In this document: positions 1 to 10,400 of the stretch, piece by piece | Numbering within the stretch: the stretch's first letter is position 1 | Layout: every line of letters begins with the position of its first letter | From: Rivihabitans pingtungensis | GTDB taxonomy: Bacteria > Pseudomonadota > Gammaproteobacteria > Burkholderiales > Aquaspirillaceae | DNA: 64,000 nucleotides | Direction: 5' to 3' | Assembly (NCBI RefSeq): GCF_003201855.1 | Contig: NZ_QJKI01000013.1 | Coordinates: forward strand, 27,928-91,927 | Program-made: the position numbers and the translations under genes | The notes under the pieces: generated by a model | What the model was told of the DNA's origin: nothing | The model's database searches: none | The model's input: the letters and a program-made list of their open reading frames with translations, nothing else

Positions 1-1
1 A

Positions 2-145
2 CGCGATGGCCGAGACTGCACCGTAGACCTGGACAGCTTCGAGATCAAAGGTCGGGTTGCCTCGCGGGAAATCCGCGAGGCGCTCGTCTGGATCAAGACC
101 CACCAGGTCGATCTACAACATCAATGGCAAAGGAATCGAGCATGA
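2..145 (+). CDS. DUF4160 family protein, C-terminal part (gene cut by window start)
   Basis: An open frame enters from the left edge and runs 47 codons to a TGA at 143-145. The visible peptide includes GRDCTVDL, then EIKGRVASREI and ALVWIKTH, ending in QRNRA. This matches my memory of the C-terminus of DUF4160 proteins, which are small and usually paired with a DUF2442 gene. The stop overlaps the start of the next gene in an ATGA, so the two are translationally coupled. The pair is sometimes described as toxin-antitoxin-like, but no activity can be read from this fragment. The start and N-terminus lie outside the window. Confidence 0.6.
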   Translation, partial: RDGRDCTVDLDSFEIKGRVASREIREALVWIKTHQVDLQHQWQRNRA

Positions 146-636
146 GCGACTACTTCTTTCCGCAGTTGCAGGCGGTCGAGGCCATGGCGCCGTACCGCCT
201 GCGTACCACCTGGAGTACCGGCGAGGTGCTGGAGATCGACGTCGAGGATCGCCTGCGCCGCCATTCGGCCCTGGCCCCCATCCTTGATCCAGCCATGTTT
301 ACCCGTGTCCACATCAGCGAGTGGGGCCACGGTATCGAGTGGATCGACGAGGAGTTCGGCGCGGACAATGTGTACGCCTGGGCCAAGGAGCAGGCCGGCG
401 AGGTCAGCCATGAGATGTTCGATGACTGGATGAGCCGCAACGGCTTGTCTTTGAGTGGTGCGGCCGAGGCGTTGGGCATCAGTCGGCGCATGGTTAGCTA
501 CTACCGCACCGCCCACAAGTCCATTCCCCGTCAGACCTGGCTGGCATGCTTGGGCTGGGAGGCGGTCAAGCCGGAGGCCCGGTCGATGCCGCGTAGCCTG
601 CCCACCGCACTCGAGTACGCAGCGCTGCACGCCTGA
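142..636 (+). CDS. DUF2442 domain protein with C-terminal helix-turn-helix
   Basis: 164 aa from the ATG at 142, chosen because it forms an ATGA overlap with the upstream gene; an in-frame ATG at 124 would lie inside that gene. Residues about 1-80 look like DUF2442, with the pattern LRTTWSTGEVLEIDV followed by VHISEWGHGIEWIDE and GADNVYAWA. Residues about 100-140 read LSLSGAAEALGISRRMVSYY, a helix-turn-helix of the kind used to bind DNA. I infer a DNA-binding partner of the upstream DUF4160 protein. The role is unknown, and a toxin-antitoxin function is only a guess from the small paired architecture and the neighbouring HicAB. Confidence 0.7.
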   Translation: MSDYFFPQLQAVEAMAPYRLRTTWSTGEVLEIDVEDRLRRHSALAPILDPAMFTRVHISEWGHGIEWIDEEFGADNVYAWAKEQAGEVSHEMFDDWMSRNGLSLSGAAEALGISRRMVSYYRTAHKSIPRQTWLACLGWEAVKPEARSMPRSLPTALEYAALHA

Positions 637-682
637 CACCTCCGGCTGGCAATCTGATCAGGAACGGTAGGGCGAGCAATAG

Positions 683-708
683 AAATGGGGACAGACCCCG
701 GTTTTCAG
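683..708. repeat. Short dispersed-repeat-like palindrome GGGGACAGACCCC
   Basis: GGGGACAGACCCC at 687-699 has 4-bp GGGG/CCCC arms around ACAGA and is followed by GGTTTTCAG. I recall this string as an intergenic repeat in many proteobacteria, sometimes near REP-associated transposases. No transposase lies beside it here. It is the only structured feature I see between the DUF2442 gene and the HicAB promoter region. Confidence 0.4.
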
Positions 709-772
709 CTCTCCCGATTGTTCAACGTAACGCCCAAATGTGCGCATCTGCGCGGCTTGTATCCTGCTTGAT

Positions 773-798
773 GGATGGTTCCATTAATGGAGCCATCC
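773..798. promoter_or_regulatory. Near-perfect 26-bp palindrome, candidate HicB operator
   Basis: The half-sites GGATGGTTCCATT (773-785) and AATGGAGCCATCC (786-798) are inverted repeats matching at 12 of 13 positions; the one mismatch is T779 against G792. It ends 5 bp before the hicA ATG at 804. HicB antitoxins carry DNA-binding domains and usually repress their own operon from palindromes in this position, so autorepression is the natural reading. A TATCCT at 760-765 could be the -10 element, with no convincing -35. Confidence 0.6.
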
Positions 799-803
799 TC
801 CGT

Positions 804-1052
804 ATGAGCTCAGTCAAAAAGATTCTCGAACAGTTACGCCGAGAGCCGACAAATGTCCGCTTTGTTGATTTGCGCAAAGTTTGTGAAGCGTTTTTTGGTG
901 AGCCACGCCAAAACGGCACAAGCCACCTGATTTTCAAAATGCCATGGCCAGGGGACCCGCGAGTCAATATTCAAGACGCTGGTGGTAAGGCCAAGCCTTA
1001 TCAAGTGCGGCAGGTGCTGCAAGCAATAGACAAACTGGAGGGTAGGCAATGA
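804..1052 (+). CDS. hicA: HicA family mRNA interferase toxin
   Basis: 82 aa from the ATG at 804. A longer frame opens at 738, but it would run through the operator palindrome, so I reject that start. HicA toxins are small double-stranded-RNA-binding-fold ribonucleases that cleave mRNA. The family motif is present as GTSHLIFK, with the conserved catalytic histidine at about residue 41, followed by VNIQ and a GKAKPYQVRQVLQAI tail typical of this subgroup. The stop overlaps hicB in an ATGA. Codon use and GC are lower than in the housekeeping genes, consistent with mobility. Secure as a HicA-type toxin; activity is not provable from sequence. Confidence 0.85.
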   Translation: MSSVKKILEQLRREPTNVRFVDLRKVCEAFFGEPRQNGTSHLIFKMPWPGDPRVNIQDAGGKAKPYQVRQVLQAIDKLEGRQ

Positions 1053-1387
1053 GCCTTGATCATTATACTTATCGCGTAACATGGTCCCCCGAGGATGGTG
1101 AGCATGTTGGGTTGTGCATCGAGTTTCCCTCGCTAAGCTGGCTGGCAGAAACGCCAGAAGAGGCCCTGGCAGGTGTGCGCAAGGTGGTTGCCGAGGTGGT
1201 TGCTGATCTGGAGGCGAATGGAGAGTTGATCCCACAGCCTTTGGCAGAGAAGCACTACAGCGGGGAGTTTCGCGTGCGTATTCCACCCGAACTGCACCGT
1301 CAGCTCGCGCTGATGGCGGCGGAGCAAGGGGTAAGTCTTAATCGCTTGGCGAGTGCAAAACTGGCCGGGCAGGTGCTGTCGAGGTGA
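1049..1387 (+). CDS. hicB: HicB family antitoxin
   Basis: 112 aa, starting in an ATGA overlap with hicA. The N-terminal half (about 1-65) is the HicB partial RNase H-like fold, with YRVTWSPEDGEHVGLCIEFPS and AETPEEALAGV as in the family. The C-terminal part (about 70-112), EFRVRIPPELHRQLALMA then GVSLNRLASAKLA, looks like a ribbon-helix-helix DNA-binding domain. HicB neutralises HicA by direct binding and represses the operon. The gene order toxin then antitoxin is the usual one for hicAB. Confidence 0.87.
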   Translation: MSLDHYTYRVTWSPEDGEHVGLCIEFPSLSWLAETPEEALAGVRKVVAEVVADLEANGELIPQPLAEKHYSGEFRVRIPPELHRQLALMAAEQGVSLNRLASAKLAGQVLSR

Positions 1388-1437
1388 TCGACCCCGACAG
1401 TCTGCAAGACAAGAAAAGAATACCGGACAGCCCACGT

Positions 1438-1480
1438 TAGAGCCGCTCACCAAACTCAGTGTAGCGGCTGTGCTAGCGGC
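1438..1480 (+). repeat. Partial copy of the 115-bp palindromic repeat family
   Basis: The stretch TTAGAGCCGCTCACCAAACT followed by CAGTGTAGCGGCTGTGCTAG matches the left arm and adjoining part of the full element, with CCAAACTCAGTGTAGCG replacing AAAACCCAGCGCAGCG. The right arm is not visible. It lies between the 3' ends of hicB and the convergent DUF1566 gene. I read it as a decayed copy. Confidence 0.5.
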
Positions 1481-1545
1481 GGCCAGACGCTACCCCGCCC
1501 TTTCTGGTTTCAAGGCCGGTTCGCGCAGCGAGAGGACGGGGGCGG

Positions 1546-3306
1546 TCAACCCAGCCACTCGGTATACGCAAAGCCCGTGCTGCCAATCAGCGTGGCCACG
1601 GCGCTTTGGTTTTCGGCGGATTGGGCAAATTCCACCAGCACATTGGTTTTGCTCAGGCCGTTGTTCATCTGCGTCAGCCACCAGTCGTAGCCGCTTTGAT
1701 CTGCGGCGCGTCCCAATACATTCGAATACAGTTTGGTCAGCAGGTCGCCATTGCTGGGGGCGCTGCCGTAGCGGGCCTGGAACTCGCTGGAGGCGATAAA
1801 GCTGGATGCGGCGGTGGCCAGGCTCATGCCTTTGTCCATTTGCGCCATCCAGTAACCCACTCCTCCCTTGTCCGGCTCGCGGGCAAAGGCAGCGCGGTAC
1901 AGGCGGTAGGCCTGGCCGGCGGCGCCGTCGGTGTCCAGCGCCACATTGCCATCACTGAAGTGCAGGCGCTCGACATTGCTTACCGTGTCGGTGCCATCGG
2001 TGCCGACATTGGCTTTGATGGTCCACACGCTGCCGCTCTTGCTGCGGGTGTAGTCGGCGATTTTATTGCTGAACACGGCGGTGTCGATGCCGGCGCCGCC
2101 ATCAATGGTGTCGTTGCCGGTGCCGCCGGTAAAGCTGTCGTTGCCGCTGGTGCCAGTAAAGCTTTGGTTGGTGTTGTCGCTGCTGGTGCTGCTGGCGTCG
2201 CGCACCAGCCGCACCATATTGTTGATGCGGATTACGTCGCCTTGCGGGCCAAAGCCATGCGGGTAGTCGCTGGCGTTGCCGGTTTTCGGGTCGCTGCGCT
2301 GGGCGCCAGCGCCGTGCACGTCCATCAGCTTGTAGCTGCCGTCTTTTTGCTGCATCCAGCCCAGCGCGCGGCCAAACGCCACGTACACGGCGTAGTCGCC
2401 TGAGCCGTTTTCCACATGGCTGGTGCCGCTCCAGTAAAAGCCATATTCCGGCGCGCTGGATGTGCCGATATTGGTGGCCTTGAACAAGGGGTCGATGGCG
2501 GCTGTGCCGGTGGTGTCGGGCGAGCGGGTGTAGTCAACAATGCTTTGCAGCTCTTTGGCATTGGGCAGCCGCCAGTCGCTGTAGCCGCTGGCGGTGGAGG
2601 CTTCGGCGTAGGCCAGCGCATCCTGCCAGCTCATCGCCGAGCCGCTGTCGGCTTGCAACCACATCAGGCCGGTGGCGTTGTCGGTGATGGTGCCATTGCC
2701 GTTGTCCACATAGGCGTTCTGGCCATAGCTGGTGTTGCCGCGCACCAGGCGCACGTCCATGGTTTGCGTGGTGCCGCCAATCGAAATCGGATAGCCCTTG
2801 ATGCGGCCATCGGCAAAGTTGACGCCAAATGCGGTGGGGTCACCGCTCATGGTGGTGCTGACGTAGCGGGTGGACGACCATTCTTGCGCGTCAATCACCC
2901 GCTCGCCTGCGCTGGTGTCGCCGTAAGAGAAATTGAAATAGCGGGTATCCAGATACGGCGAAGACGTGCTGATGCTGGTGCCGGTGTAGCCAGAAAACTC
3001 AATCAGCGAATACAGCTCTTTGATGGTGGGCAACCGCCAGTCGCTATAGCCGCCAATCACCGCCGTGGAAGCATAGCTGACTGCCTGCGCCCAGGTCATT
3101 TCCTGGCTGGTGGTGCTTTTCATCCAGGTCAAGCCGGTGTTCAGGTCGGTGACCGTGCTGTTGCCGTTGTCCACGTAGGACGGCTGCTTGCCCTGATAAC
3201 CGGCATCCTGGCCATAAAAGCTGGCATTGCTGGCCGGGGTGGAAATAGTGGTGGTGTTGCCGTAATAGCTGGTCTGGTTGGTGTCAACAATGGTGTAGCT
3301 GCCCAT
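1546..3306 (-). CDS. Secreted protein: two DUF1566 (Lcl-type) domains, RTX-like repeats, DUF4214
   Basis: 586 aa with no N-terminal signal peptide. Residues about 44-190 and 199-369 are tandem DUF1566 copies. Each starts YVDNGNxTxTD, carries a Trp-rich GLTWM or GLMWL and GYSDWRLPxxKEL, and ends in VRLVR. Residues about 385-410 hold three glycine/aspartate nonapeptide-like repeats (GTSGND, GGTGND, GGAGID), the calcium-binding RTX signature of type I secretion substrates. About 461-575 is DUF4214, with YRLYRAAFAREPD and SNVLGRAADQSGYDWW. DUF1566 has a C-type-lectin-like fold. I infer a surface or secreted adhesin-like protein, but no type I secretion genes are adjacent. AGGAG lies about 12 bp before the ATG. 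Confidence 0.75.
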   Translation of the reverse strand: MGSYTIVDTNQTSYYGNTTTISTPASNASFYGQDAGYQGKQPSYVDNGNSTVTDLNTGLTWMKSTTSQEMTWAQAVSYASTAVIGGYSDWRLPTIKELYSLIEFSGYTGTSISTSSPYLDTRYFNFSYGDTSAGERVIDAQEWSSTRYVSTTMSGDPTAFGVNFADGRIKGYPISIGGTTQTMDVRLVRGNTSYGQNAYVDNGNGTITDNATGLMWLQADSGSAMSWQDALAYAEASTASGYSDWRLPNAKELQSIVDYTRSPDTTGTAAIDPLFKATNIGTSSAPEYGFYWSGTSHVENGSGDYAVYVAFGRALGWMQQKDGSYKLMDVHGAGAQRSDPKTGNASDYPHGFGPQGDVIRINNMVRLVRDASSTSSDNTNQSFTGTSGNDSFTGGTGNDTIDGGAGIDTAVFSNKIADYTRSKSGSVWTIKANVGTDGTDTVSNVERLHFSDGNVALDTDGAAGQAYRLYRAAFAREPDKGGVGYWMAQMDKGMSLATAASSFIASSEFQARYGSAPSNGDLLTKLYSNVLGRAADQSGYDWWLTQMNNGLSKTNVLVEFAQSAENQSAVATLIGSTGFAYTEWLG

Positions 3307-5951
<2,645 letters not shown>

Positions 5952-5962
5952 TGGGTCGGCCT

Positions 5963-6010
5963 TAAAAAAACACTGCCCCGCAGGCAAGCCCTGCGGGGCA
6001 GTGTTTTTTT
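5963..6010. terminator. Bidirectional intrinsic terminator between katG and mnmE
   Basis: Perfect 14-bp arms CACTGCCCCGCAGG (5971-5984) and CCTGCGGGGCAGTG (5990-6003) surround a 5-nt loop. An A-tract lies on the left (5964-5970) and a T-tract on the right (6004-6010), so it can stop transcription from both convergent genes. Confidence 0.93.
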
Positions 6011-6011
6011 A

Positions 6012-6082
6012 CGTCGCGCACACAACCCTCTGGCGTGGTGGCTGGTGCTGTCTGGTGCTGCGCGGCGTTTTGTGTGCGACGC
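6012..6082 (-). repeat. Shortened, diverged member of the palindromic repeat family
   Basis: GTCGCGCACACAACCC followed by TCTGGCGT on the left and GGCGTTTTGTGTGCGACGC on the right form inverted ends like those of the full element, but the middle is cut to about 35 bp. It lies between the katG terminator and the mnmE stop. Assignment to the family is tentative. Confidence 0.4.
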
Positions 6083-6092
6083 TTGGCTGCGC

Positions 6093-7445
6093 TCACTTCC
6101 CGATACAAAACCGCCCAAAAATCTCGCCCAGCAAATCATCGGCGCTGAATTCGCCAGTGATATCACTCAGCGCCAGCTGCGCCATGCGCAGGTGGTCGGC
6201 AAACAGTTCGCTGTGCGCGTAGTCCAGCTCGGCGGCGTCCAGAAAGGCGCGGGCGCGGCGCAGGGCGTCCAGGTGGCGTTCGCGGGCCAGAAACACGCCG
6301 TCTCCTGCGCCTTGCCAGCCGATTTGCGCCAGCAGCGCGCGGCGCAGCGCGTCCACGCCGTCGCCGCTGCGCGCGCTCAGCCGCAGCACCCGCTCGCCGT
6401 CGTGCTCGCCTTCGCCGGCGGCCTGGCCGCTCAGGTCGATTTTATTGCGCACCACCAGTCGGGGCAGCCGCGCTGGCAGGCGGGCCAGAATCTCGGCATC
6501 GGCGTCGGTCAATCCGGCGCGGTCGTCCAGCAGCACCAAGGCCAGATCGGCGCGCTCCACCGCCGCCCAGGTGCGGGCGATGCCGTGTTGCTCGACCACA
6601 TCGTCGGTGTCGCGCAGGCCGGCGGTGTCGATCAGGTGCAGCGGAATGCCGTCGATCAGGATTTGCTCGCGTACCGTGTCGCGGGTGGTGCCGGCGATGT
6701 CGGTGACGATGGCGATGTCGTCGCCGGCCAGCGCGTTCATCAGGCTGGATTTGCCGACATTGGGCTGGCCGACCAGCACCACATGCATGCCTTCACGCAG
6801 CAAAGCGCCCTGGCGGGCGCTGGCCAGCACCCCGTCCAGCGTGGCCTGAATGCCGCGCAACTGGCCCTGCGCATCTGCCGCCGCCAGGTAATCGACGTCT
6901 TCTTCCTCGGGGAAATCCAGCGTGGCTTCGGTGAGCATGCGCAGGTGAATCAGCTGATCGACCAAGGCGTGAATGCGCTGGGAGAACTCCCCTTTCAGCG
7001 ACTTGAGCGCGCTGGCGGCGGCGGTTTCGCTGGCGGCGTCGATCAAATCCGCCACGCTCTCCGCCTGCGCCAAATCCAGCTTGTGATTCAAAAACGCCCG
7101 CCGGGTAAACTCCCCCGGCTCGGCCAATCGGGCGCCCAGGCTCAGGCAATGGCGCAACAAGCGCTGCATCACCACCGGCCCGCCATGGCCTTGCAGCTCG
7201 ATCACGTCTTCCCCGGTAAACGAATGCGGCGCCGGGAAAAACAGCAATAAACCGTTATCCAGCGGCTGGCCGTCGGCATCCGGAAAATCCGTGAACACCG
7301 CCACACGCGGCTTGGGCGCCTTGCCGCCACTGAGCGCGCGCGCCATCGGCAGCAAATCCTGACCGGACAAACGAATCACGCCAATCCCGCCGCGACCGGG
7401 CGCGGTGGCAATGGCGGCAATGGTGGGCAAACGAACAGCGGACAT
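6093..7445 (-). CDS. mnmE: tRNA uridine-5-carboxymethylaminomethyl modification GTPase MnmE
   Basis: 450 aa, the family's typical length. With MnmG it installs the cmnm5 group on the wobble uridine of certain tRNAs. The N-terminal folate-binding domain opens [21 protein letters not shown]. The central G domain carries GQPNVGKSS (P-loop), a TTRD switch, DTAGLRDT and NKID. The protein ends in the invariant FCIGK, whose cysteine is required for modification. In many relatives mnmE follows yidC in the rpmH-rnpA-yidC operon, as it does here after a 470-bp repeat-bearing gap. Confidence 0.97.
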   Translation of the reverse strand: MSAVRLPTIAAIATAPGRGGIGVIRLSGQDLLPMARALSGGKAPKPRVAVFTDFPDADGQPLDNGLLLFFPAPHSFTGEDVIELQGHGGPVVMQRLLRHCLSLGARLAEPGEFTRRAFLNHKLDLAQAESVADLIDAASETAAASALKSLKGEFSQRIHALVDQLIHLRMLTEATLDFPEEEDVDYLAAADAQGQLRGIQATLDGVLASARQGALLREGMHVVLVGQPNVGKSSLMNALAGDDIAIVTDIAGTTRDTVREQILIDGIPLHLIDTAGLRDTDDVVEQHGIARTWAAVERADLALVLLDDRAGLTDADAEILARLPARLPRLVVRNKIDLSGQAAGEGEHDGERVLRLSARSGDGVDALRRALLAQIGWQGAGDGVFLARERHLDALRRARAFLDAAELDYAHSELFADHLRMAQLALSDITGEFSADDLLGEIFGRFCIGK

Positions 7446-7574
7446 GACAAATTCCTGAAAACGGGTGAAGTGGCGTGGGGTGAGGGTGGCGCCGGGGTGG
7501 TGCGGCCTATATGGGATAGCACCGTGTTGCGCGCTTTCAGCACATGGGCCATCTTACCGACCGTTGTGCTTAGC

Positions 7575-7800
7575 CGCCGTTGACTCCCGTGTGGCGCGCC
7601 GAGCATCGCAGAAAACCGGGGGGCTTTCCGGCCCGCATGTCCGAAGCGACGGCGCAGCCGGCGCAAGTTCGGGACGGCCCCGGTTTTCGAGAAGCGCAGG
7701 GCACCCGAAGCCGCAGGCGTAGGGCGTGCCACCCGGGTCGCCTTTCTTTCCCCTATTTCTTTGGCGAGACAAAGAAATAGGGTCGGGTGCGGGGTGAAAC
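7575..7800. repeat. Dispersed intergenic repeat with perfect 12-bp hairpin
   Basis: The core is CCCTATTTCTTT (7751-7762), an 8-nt loop GGCGAGAC, then AAAGAAATAGGG (7771-7782), followed by TCGGGTGCGGGGTGAAACCCC. A related hairpin with CCCCTGTTTCTT/AAGAAACAGGGG arms occurs at 50127-50160, showing that it is dispersed. The upstream 170 bp also reads like a conserved extragenic element that I recall being mis-annotated as short hypothetical proteins in beta- and gammaproteobacteria. Confidence 0.55.
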
Positions 7801-7865
7801 CCCGCCCTAATTCAATCCCAGCAAACTAACATCGTAGGCACAGAAACCCCACCCTCCATGCAACA

Positions 7866-7890
7866 AGCCCGTTTCCAAAGAAACGGGCTT
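7866..7890. terminator. Hairpin after yidC, possible terminator
   Basis: GCCCGTTTC (7868-7876) pairs with GAAACGGGC (7881-7889) around a short loop, 30 bp beyond the yidC stop on the minus strand. No clear T-run follows in the yidC direction, so termination is uncertain. Confidence 0.35.
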
Positions 7891-7918
7891 GCCAGAGACT
7901 CACACCACGCAATAACGC

Positions 7919-9580
7919 TTAACCAAGCTTCTTGGCGGCTTCCGCCTGCTCAATGCTGCGGTTGATATACCACTGCTGAGCAATCGACAGAATATTGTTC
8001 ACCAGCCAGTACAACACCAAACCAGCCGGGAAGAAGAAGAACATCACCGAGAAGGCAATCGGCATGATCTTCATCATCTTGGCCTGCACCGGATCAGCCG
8101 GCGGCGGGTTCAGGAAGGTCTGACCCACCATGGTGATGGCCATCAAGGCCGGCAGCACATAGAACGGATCCGGGCGGGTCAGGTCATGAATCCAGCCCAG
8201 CCACGGCGCCTGACGCAGTTCCACCGACGCCAGCAGCGCCCAGTACAGGCCGATGAATACCGGAATCTGCACCACGATGGGCAGGCAGCCGCCCAACGGG
8301 TTAACCTTCTCGGTTTTGTACATCTCCATCATGGCCTGCTGGAACTTCATGCGGTCGTCGCCGTATTGCTCCTTCAGACGCTCCATGCGCGGAGCCAAGG
8401 CTTTCATCTTGGCCATCGAGCGATAGCTGGCGGCCGACAGCGGGAAGAACACGGCTTTCACCAGGATGGTCAGCAGCACAATCGCCCAGCCCCAGTTATT
8501 GACCATGGCGTGCAGTTTTTCCAGCAGCCAGTACAGCGGGGTGGCGATGATGGTCACCCAGCCGTAATCCTTGGTCAGCTCCAGGCCCGGTGCGGTGTCT
8601 TTCAGCACATGGGTGATCTGCGGGCCGGCGTACAGCGGCATGTCGATCACATGGGTGGCGCCTGCGGCGATGGCCGGCAGATCGACCACCGTGCCGGCGG
8701 AGTACAGGCCACCCGGTGCGGTTTTCAGCTCGAAGCGACAGTTTTGCGCCGTCACGCACACGCTCTTGCCGTCATTGGCTTTCAGAATCCAGGCCGACAC
8801 GAAGTAATGCTGCAACATGGCCACCCAGCCGTTGTCGGCAGCGTGGGCGTAGTTGGCCTTGTTCTTGTCGATGTCTTCGAATTTCACCTTCTGGAACTTG
8901 TCGGCTTCGGTGTACACCGCCGGGCCGGTAAAGGTGTAGGCCATGCGGCTTTCGCCTTCCGGCGCCTTGCCATCACGCAGCAGGCGATAGTAGGCCGAGG
9001 CCGCCAGCGGAATGGCGCCGCCGTTGCGGATTTCGTAGCGCACGCGAATCAGGTAGCTGCCACGGGTGAAGGTGTACACCTTGCTCACCTGCACGCCTTG
9101 TGCCGCCGGGGCGGTCAGGCGCACTTCCACGCTGTTCTGGCCGTCGGCCAGGGCGTAGTCGGTTTTTTCGGCGGCAAATACGCTGCGGTGGGTGGGCAGG
9201 GCCGGGTTGCCGGCGCTGATCAGGCCGGTTTGCGCCACATAGGTGCGGCCTTCGCCGGTTTGCAAGAGCTTGAGCGGCTTGCTCTCGTCTTCGGCGGCGG
9301 CGTAGGCGCTCAGCGTCAGGCCGCGCAGGTCGCCGCCGGTGGTGTCGATGGCGGCGTCGAAGAGGTCGGTCTTGACGTGCACGGTCTGGCCGGCAGCCAG
9401 TGCGCCAGCGTCAGCCACCGCAGGCGCAGCGCCTGGGGCCGGGGCCGGTGCAGCGGCGGTTGTCGGGGCATTGGCGGCAGCGACGGCAGCAGGCTTGGGC
9501 GGCGGGGCAAAGAATTCTTGCCACAGCAGCAAAATGCCGAACGACAGCGCAATGAACAGGATTAAACGTTTGGAATCCAT
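7919..9580 (-). CDS. yidC: Membrane protein insertase YidC
   Basis: 553 aa from the ATG whose product begins [20 protein letters not shown], the standard YidC start and first transmembrane segment; a longer frame upstream is rejected. YidC inserts and folds inner-membrane proteins alone or with SecYEG. A large periplasmic domain (about 60-330) follows a Pro/Ala-rich linker. The conserved insertase core has five transmembrane helices and [20 protein letters not shown]. The C-terminus is [19 protein letters not shown]. It is the last gene of rpmH-rnpA-yidD-yidC, 25 bp after yidD. Confidence 0.97.
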   Translation of the reverse strand: MDSKRLILFIALSFGILLLWQEFFAPPPKPAAVAAANAPTTAAAPAPAPGAAPAVADAGALAAGQTVHVKTDLFDAAIDTTGGDLRGLTLSAYAAAEDESKPLKLLQTGEGRTYVAQTGLISAGNPALPTHRSVFAAEKTDYALADGQNSVEVRLTAPAAQGVQVSKVYTFTRGSYLIRVRYEIRNGGAIPLAASAYYRLLRDGKAPEGESRMAYTFTGPAVYTEADKFQKVKFEDIDKNKANYAHAADNGWVAMLQHYFVSAWILKANDGKSVCVTAQNCRFELKTAPGGLYSAGTVVDLPAIAAGATHVIDMPLYAGPQITHVLKDTAPGLELTKDYGWVTIIATPLYWLLEKLHAMVNNWGWAIVLLTILVKAVFFPLSAASYRSMAKMKALAPRMERLKEQYGDDRMKFQQAMMEMYKTEKVNPLGGCLPIVVQIPVFIGLYWALLASVELRQAPWLGWIHDLTRPDPFYVLPALMAITMVGQTFLNPPPADPVQAKMMKIMPIAFSVMFFFFPAGLVLYWLVNNILSIAQQWYINRSIEQAEAAKKLG

Positions 9581-9605
9581 CTGTAAAGGCAACCGTTGCG
9601 AGGGG

Positions 9606-9815
9606 TTAGGGAACCGGGTCGTAGCCGCTTTTACCCCAGGGGTGGCAGCGGCCAATGCGGCGCAGCGCCAGCCAGCCGCCCTTGAACGCGCCATGGCGCT
9701 GGATGGCTTCCACGGCATAGGCCGAGCAACTCGGATGAAACCGGCAGCTGGGCGGTCGCCATGAGCTGATGGCTAACTGGTAGAAGCGGACGAGGGCGAT
9801 GAGGATGCGCGACAT
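9606..9815 (-). CDS. yidD: Membrane protein insertion efficiency factor YidD
   Basis: 69 aa, matching the family's length. The signature is complete: FYQLAISSW, then [22 protein letters not shown] and [24 protein letters not shown], with the paired cysteines. YidD is a small membrane-associated helper in the YidC insertion pathway. Its first 43 bp overlap the end of rnpA, which is common in this operon. Confidence 0.95.
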   Translation of the reverse strand: MSRILIALVRFYQLAISSWRPPSCRFHPSCSAYAVEAIQRHGAFKGGWLALRRIGRCHPWGKSGYDPVP

Positions 9816-10153
9816 CGCGCCAGTTTAGCAAATAATCCGGCCAATGCCTTGCGTGCTTCATGACCTTGCGCGCGATCAAAGCGTTCGCGCGCGCGCACGA
9901 CAAAATCCACGCCGTCCAGCGCCGGCTGTTGCAGGCGGAACACTTCGCGGATGGTGCGCTTGATATAGTTGCGCGCCACGGCGCGCTTGGCGGTGCGTTT
10001 GCCCACCACCAGCCCAAGCCGGGCCGGCAGACCGCCATTGGGCCGGGCGTACACCTGAAACCAGCGTTGGCTGCGGCTGTTGCGCAAACGAAAAACGGAT
10101 GAAAAATCATCCGTTTTCAACAGTCGCTGCGCCCGGCAGAAGCGATAGGCCAA
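9773..10153 (-). CDS. rnpA: Ribonuclease P protein component RnpA (TTG start)
   Basis: 126 aa from a TTG at 10153-10151. RnpA is the protein subunit of RNase P, which matures tRNA 5' ends. The body is typical: [41 protein letters not shown] (the RNR-type motif) and IREVFRL. No ATG lies between the rpmH stop and the conserved FSSVF region. TTG gives a product beginning (M)[11 protein letters not shown], which aligns with other RnpA N-termini and sits 5 bp after the rpmH stop. The longer in-frame opening would run antisense through rpmH sequence context and the promoter, and is rejected. The exact start is inferred. Confidence 0.9.
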   Translation of the reverse strand: MAYRFCRAQRLLKTDDFSSVFRLRNSRSQRWFQVYARPNGGLPARLGLVVGKRTAKRAVARNYIKRTIREVFRLQQPALDGVDFVVRARERFDRAQGHEARKALAGLFAKLARCRASSSPSSASTS

Positions 10154-10158
10154 GGCGA

Positions 10159-10293
10159 TTACAGGCCGAGGCGGGCGCGACCCTTGGCGCGACGGGCGCG
10201 AATCACGGCGCGGCCGCCACGGGTTTTCATGCGAACGAGGAAACCGTGAGTGCGCTTGCGACGCACGACGGAAGGCTGGTAGGTGCGCTTCAT
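10159..10293 (-). CDS. rpmH: 50S ribosomal protein L34
   Basis: 44 aa, read directly from the sequence: [18 protein letters not shown], then [20 protein letters not shown] and TAA. This is the canonical L34 sequence. It is first in the rpmH-rnpA-yidD-yidC operon, behind a near-consensus promoter at 10334-10362, and divergent from dnaA. Confidence 0.97.
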   Translation of the reverse strand: MKRTYQPSVVRRKRTHGFLVRMKTRGGRAVIRARRAKGRARLGL

Positions 10294-10333
10294 GAGCTTG
10301 ATCCCTATGAAAAATCAGGAGAATAAACGCCAG

Positions 10334-10362
10334 ATTAGACCGTCTTGGATCAGCTTTGTCAA
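10334..10362 (-). promoter_or_regulatory. Sigma-70 promoter of rpmH
   Basis: On the minus strand TTGACA (10362-10357) is followed by a 17-bp spacer and TCTAAT (10339-10334), 40 bp upstream of the rpmH ATG. The -35 is a full match and the -10 matches TATAAT at five of six positions. Confidence 0.85.
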
Positions 10363-10391
10363 CTGAATGTTGCAATTGGCCCTGTGTGGGC

Positions 10392-10400
10392 TGTGGATAA
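10392..10400 (-). promoter_or_regulatory. Perfect DnaA box (TTATCCACA)
   Basis: TGTGGATAA on the plus strand is the complement of the consensus DnaA box TTATCCACA. It lies 30 bp behind the rpmH -35. It overlaps a weak possible dnaA -35 (TGGATA, 10394-10399), which is 17 bp from TAGAAT (10417-10422). DnaA autoregulation of dnaA is the likely role. Confidence 0.7.

Larger units (their letters stand above)
7446..7918. other. Gene-free region between yidC and mnmE carrying a repeat
   Basis: No gene is supportable. Positions about 7575-7800 hold the dispersed hairpin-bearing sequence described in the next entry. Positions 7866-7890 contain GCCCGTTTCCAAAGAAACGGGC, a short hairpin with TTTC/GAAA arms just after the yidC stop that may end yidC transcripts. 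Several overlapping frames read through the repeat on both strands, as is usual for this kind of sequence, and I do not count them as genes. Confidence 0.5.

Noticed and set aside
1546..3306. Diversity-generating retroelement with the DUF1566 protein as target
   Set aside because: No reverse transcriptase, template repeat or accessory gene is in the window, and the C-terminus is DUF4214 rather than a variable lectin end.
7580..7780. Short open frames on both strands within the mnmE-yidC gap, including one ending in FPYFFGETKK
   Set aside because: They are translations of the hairpin-bearing intergenic repeat. Such frames are commonly annotated as hypothetical proteins but follow the repeat, not a gene.
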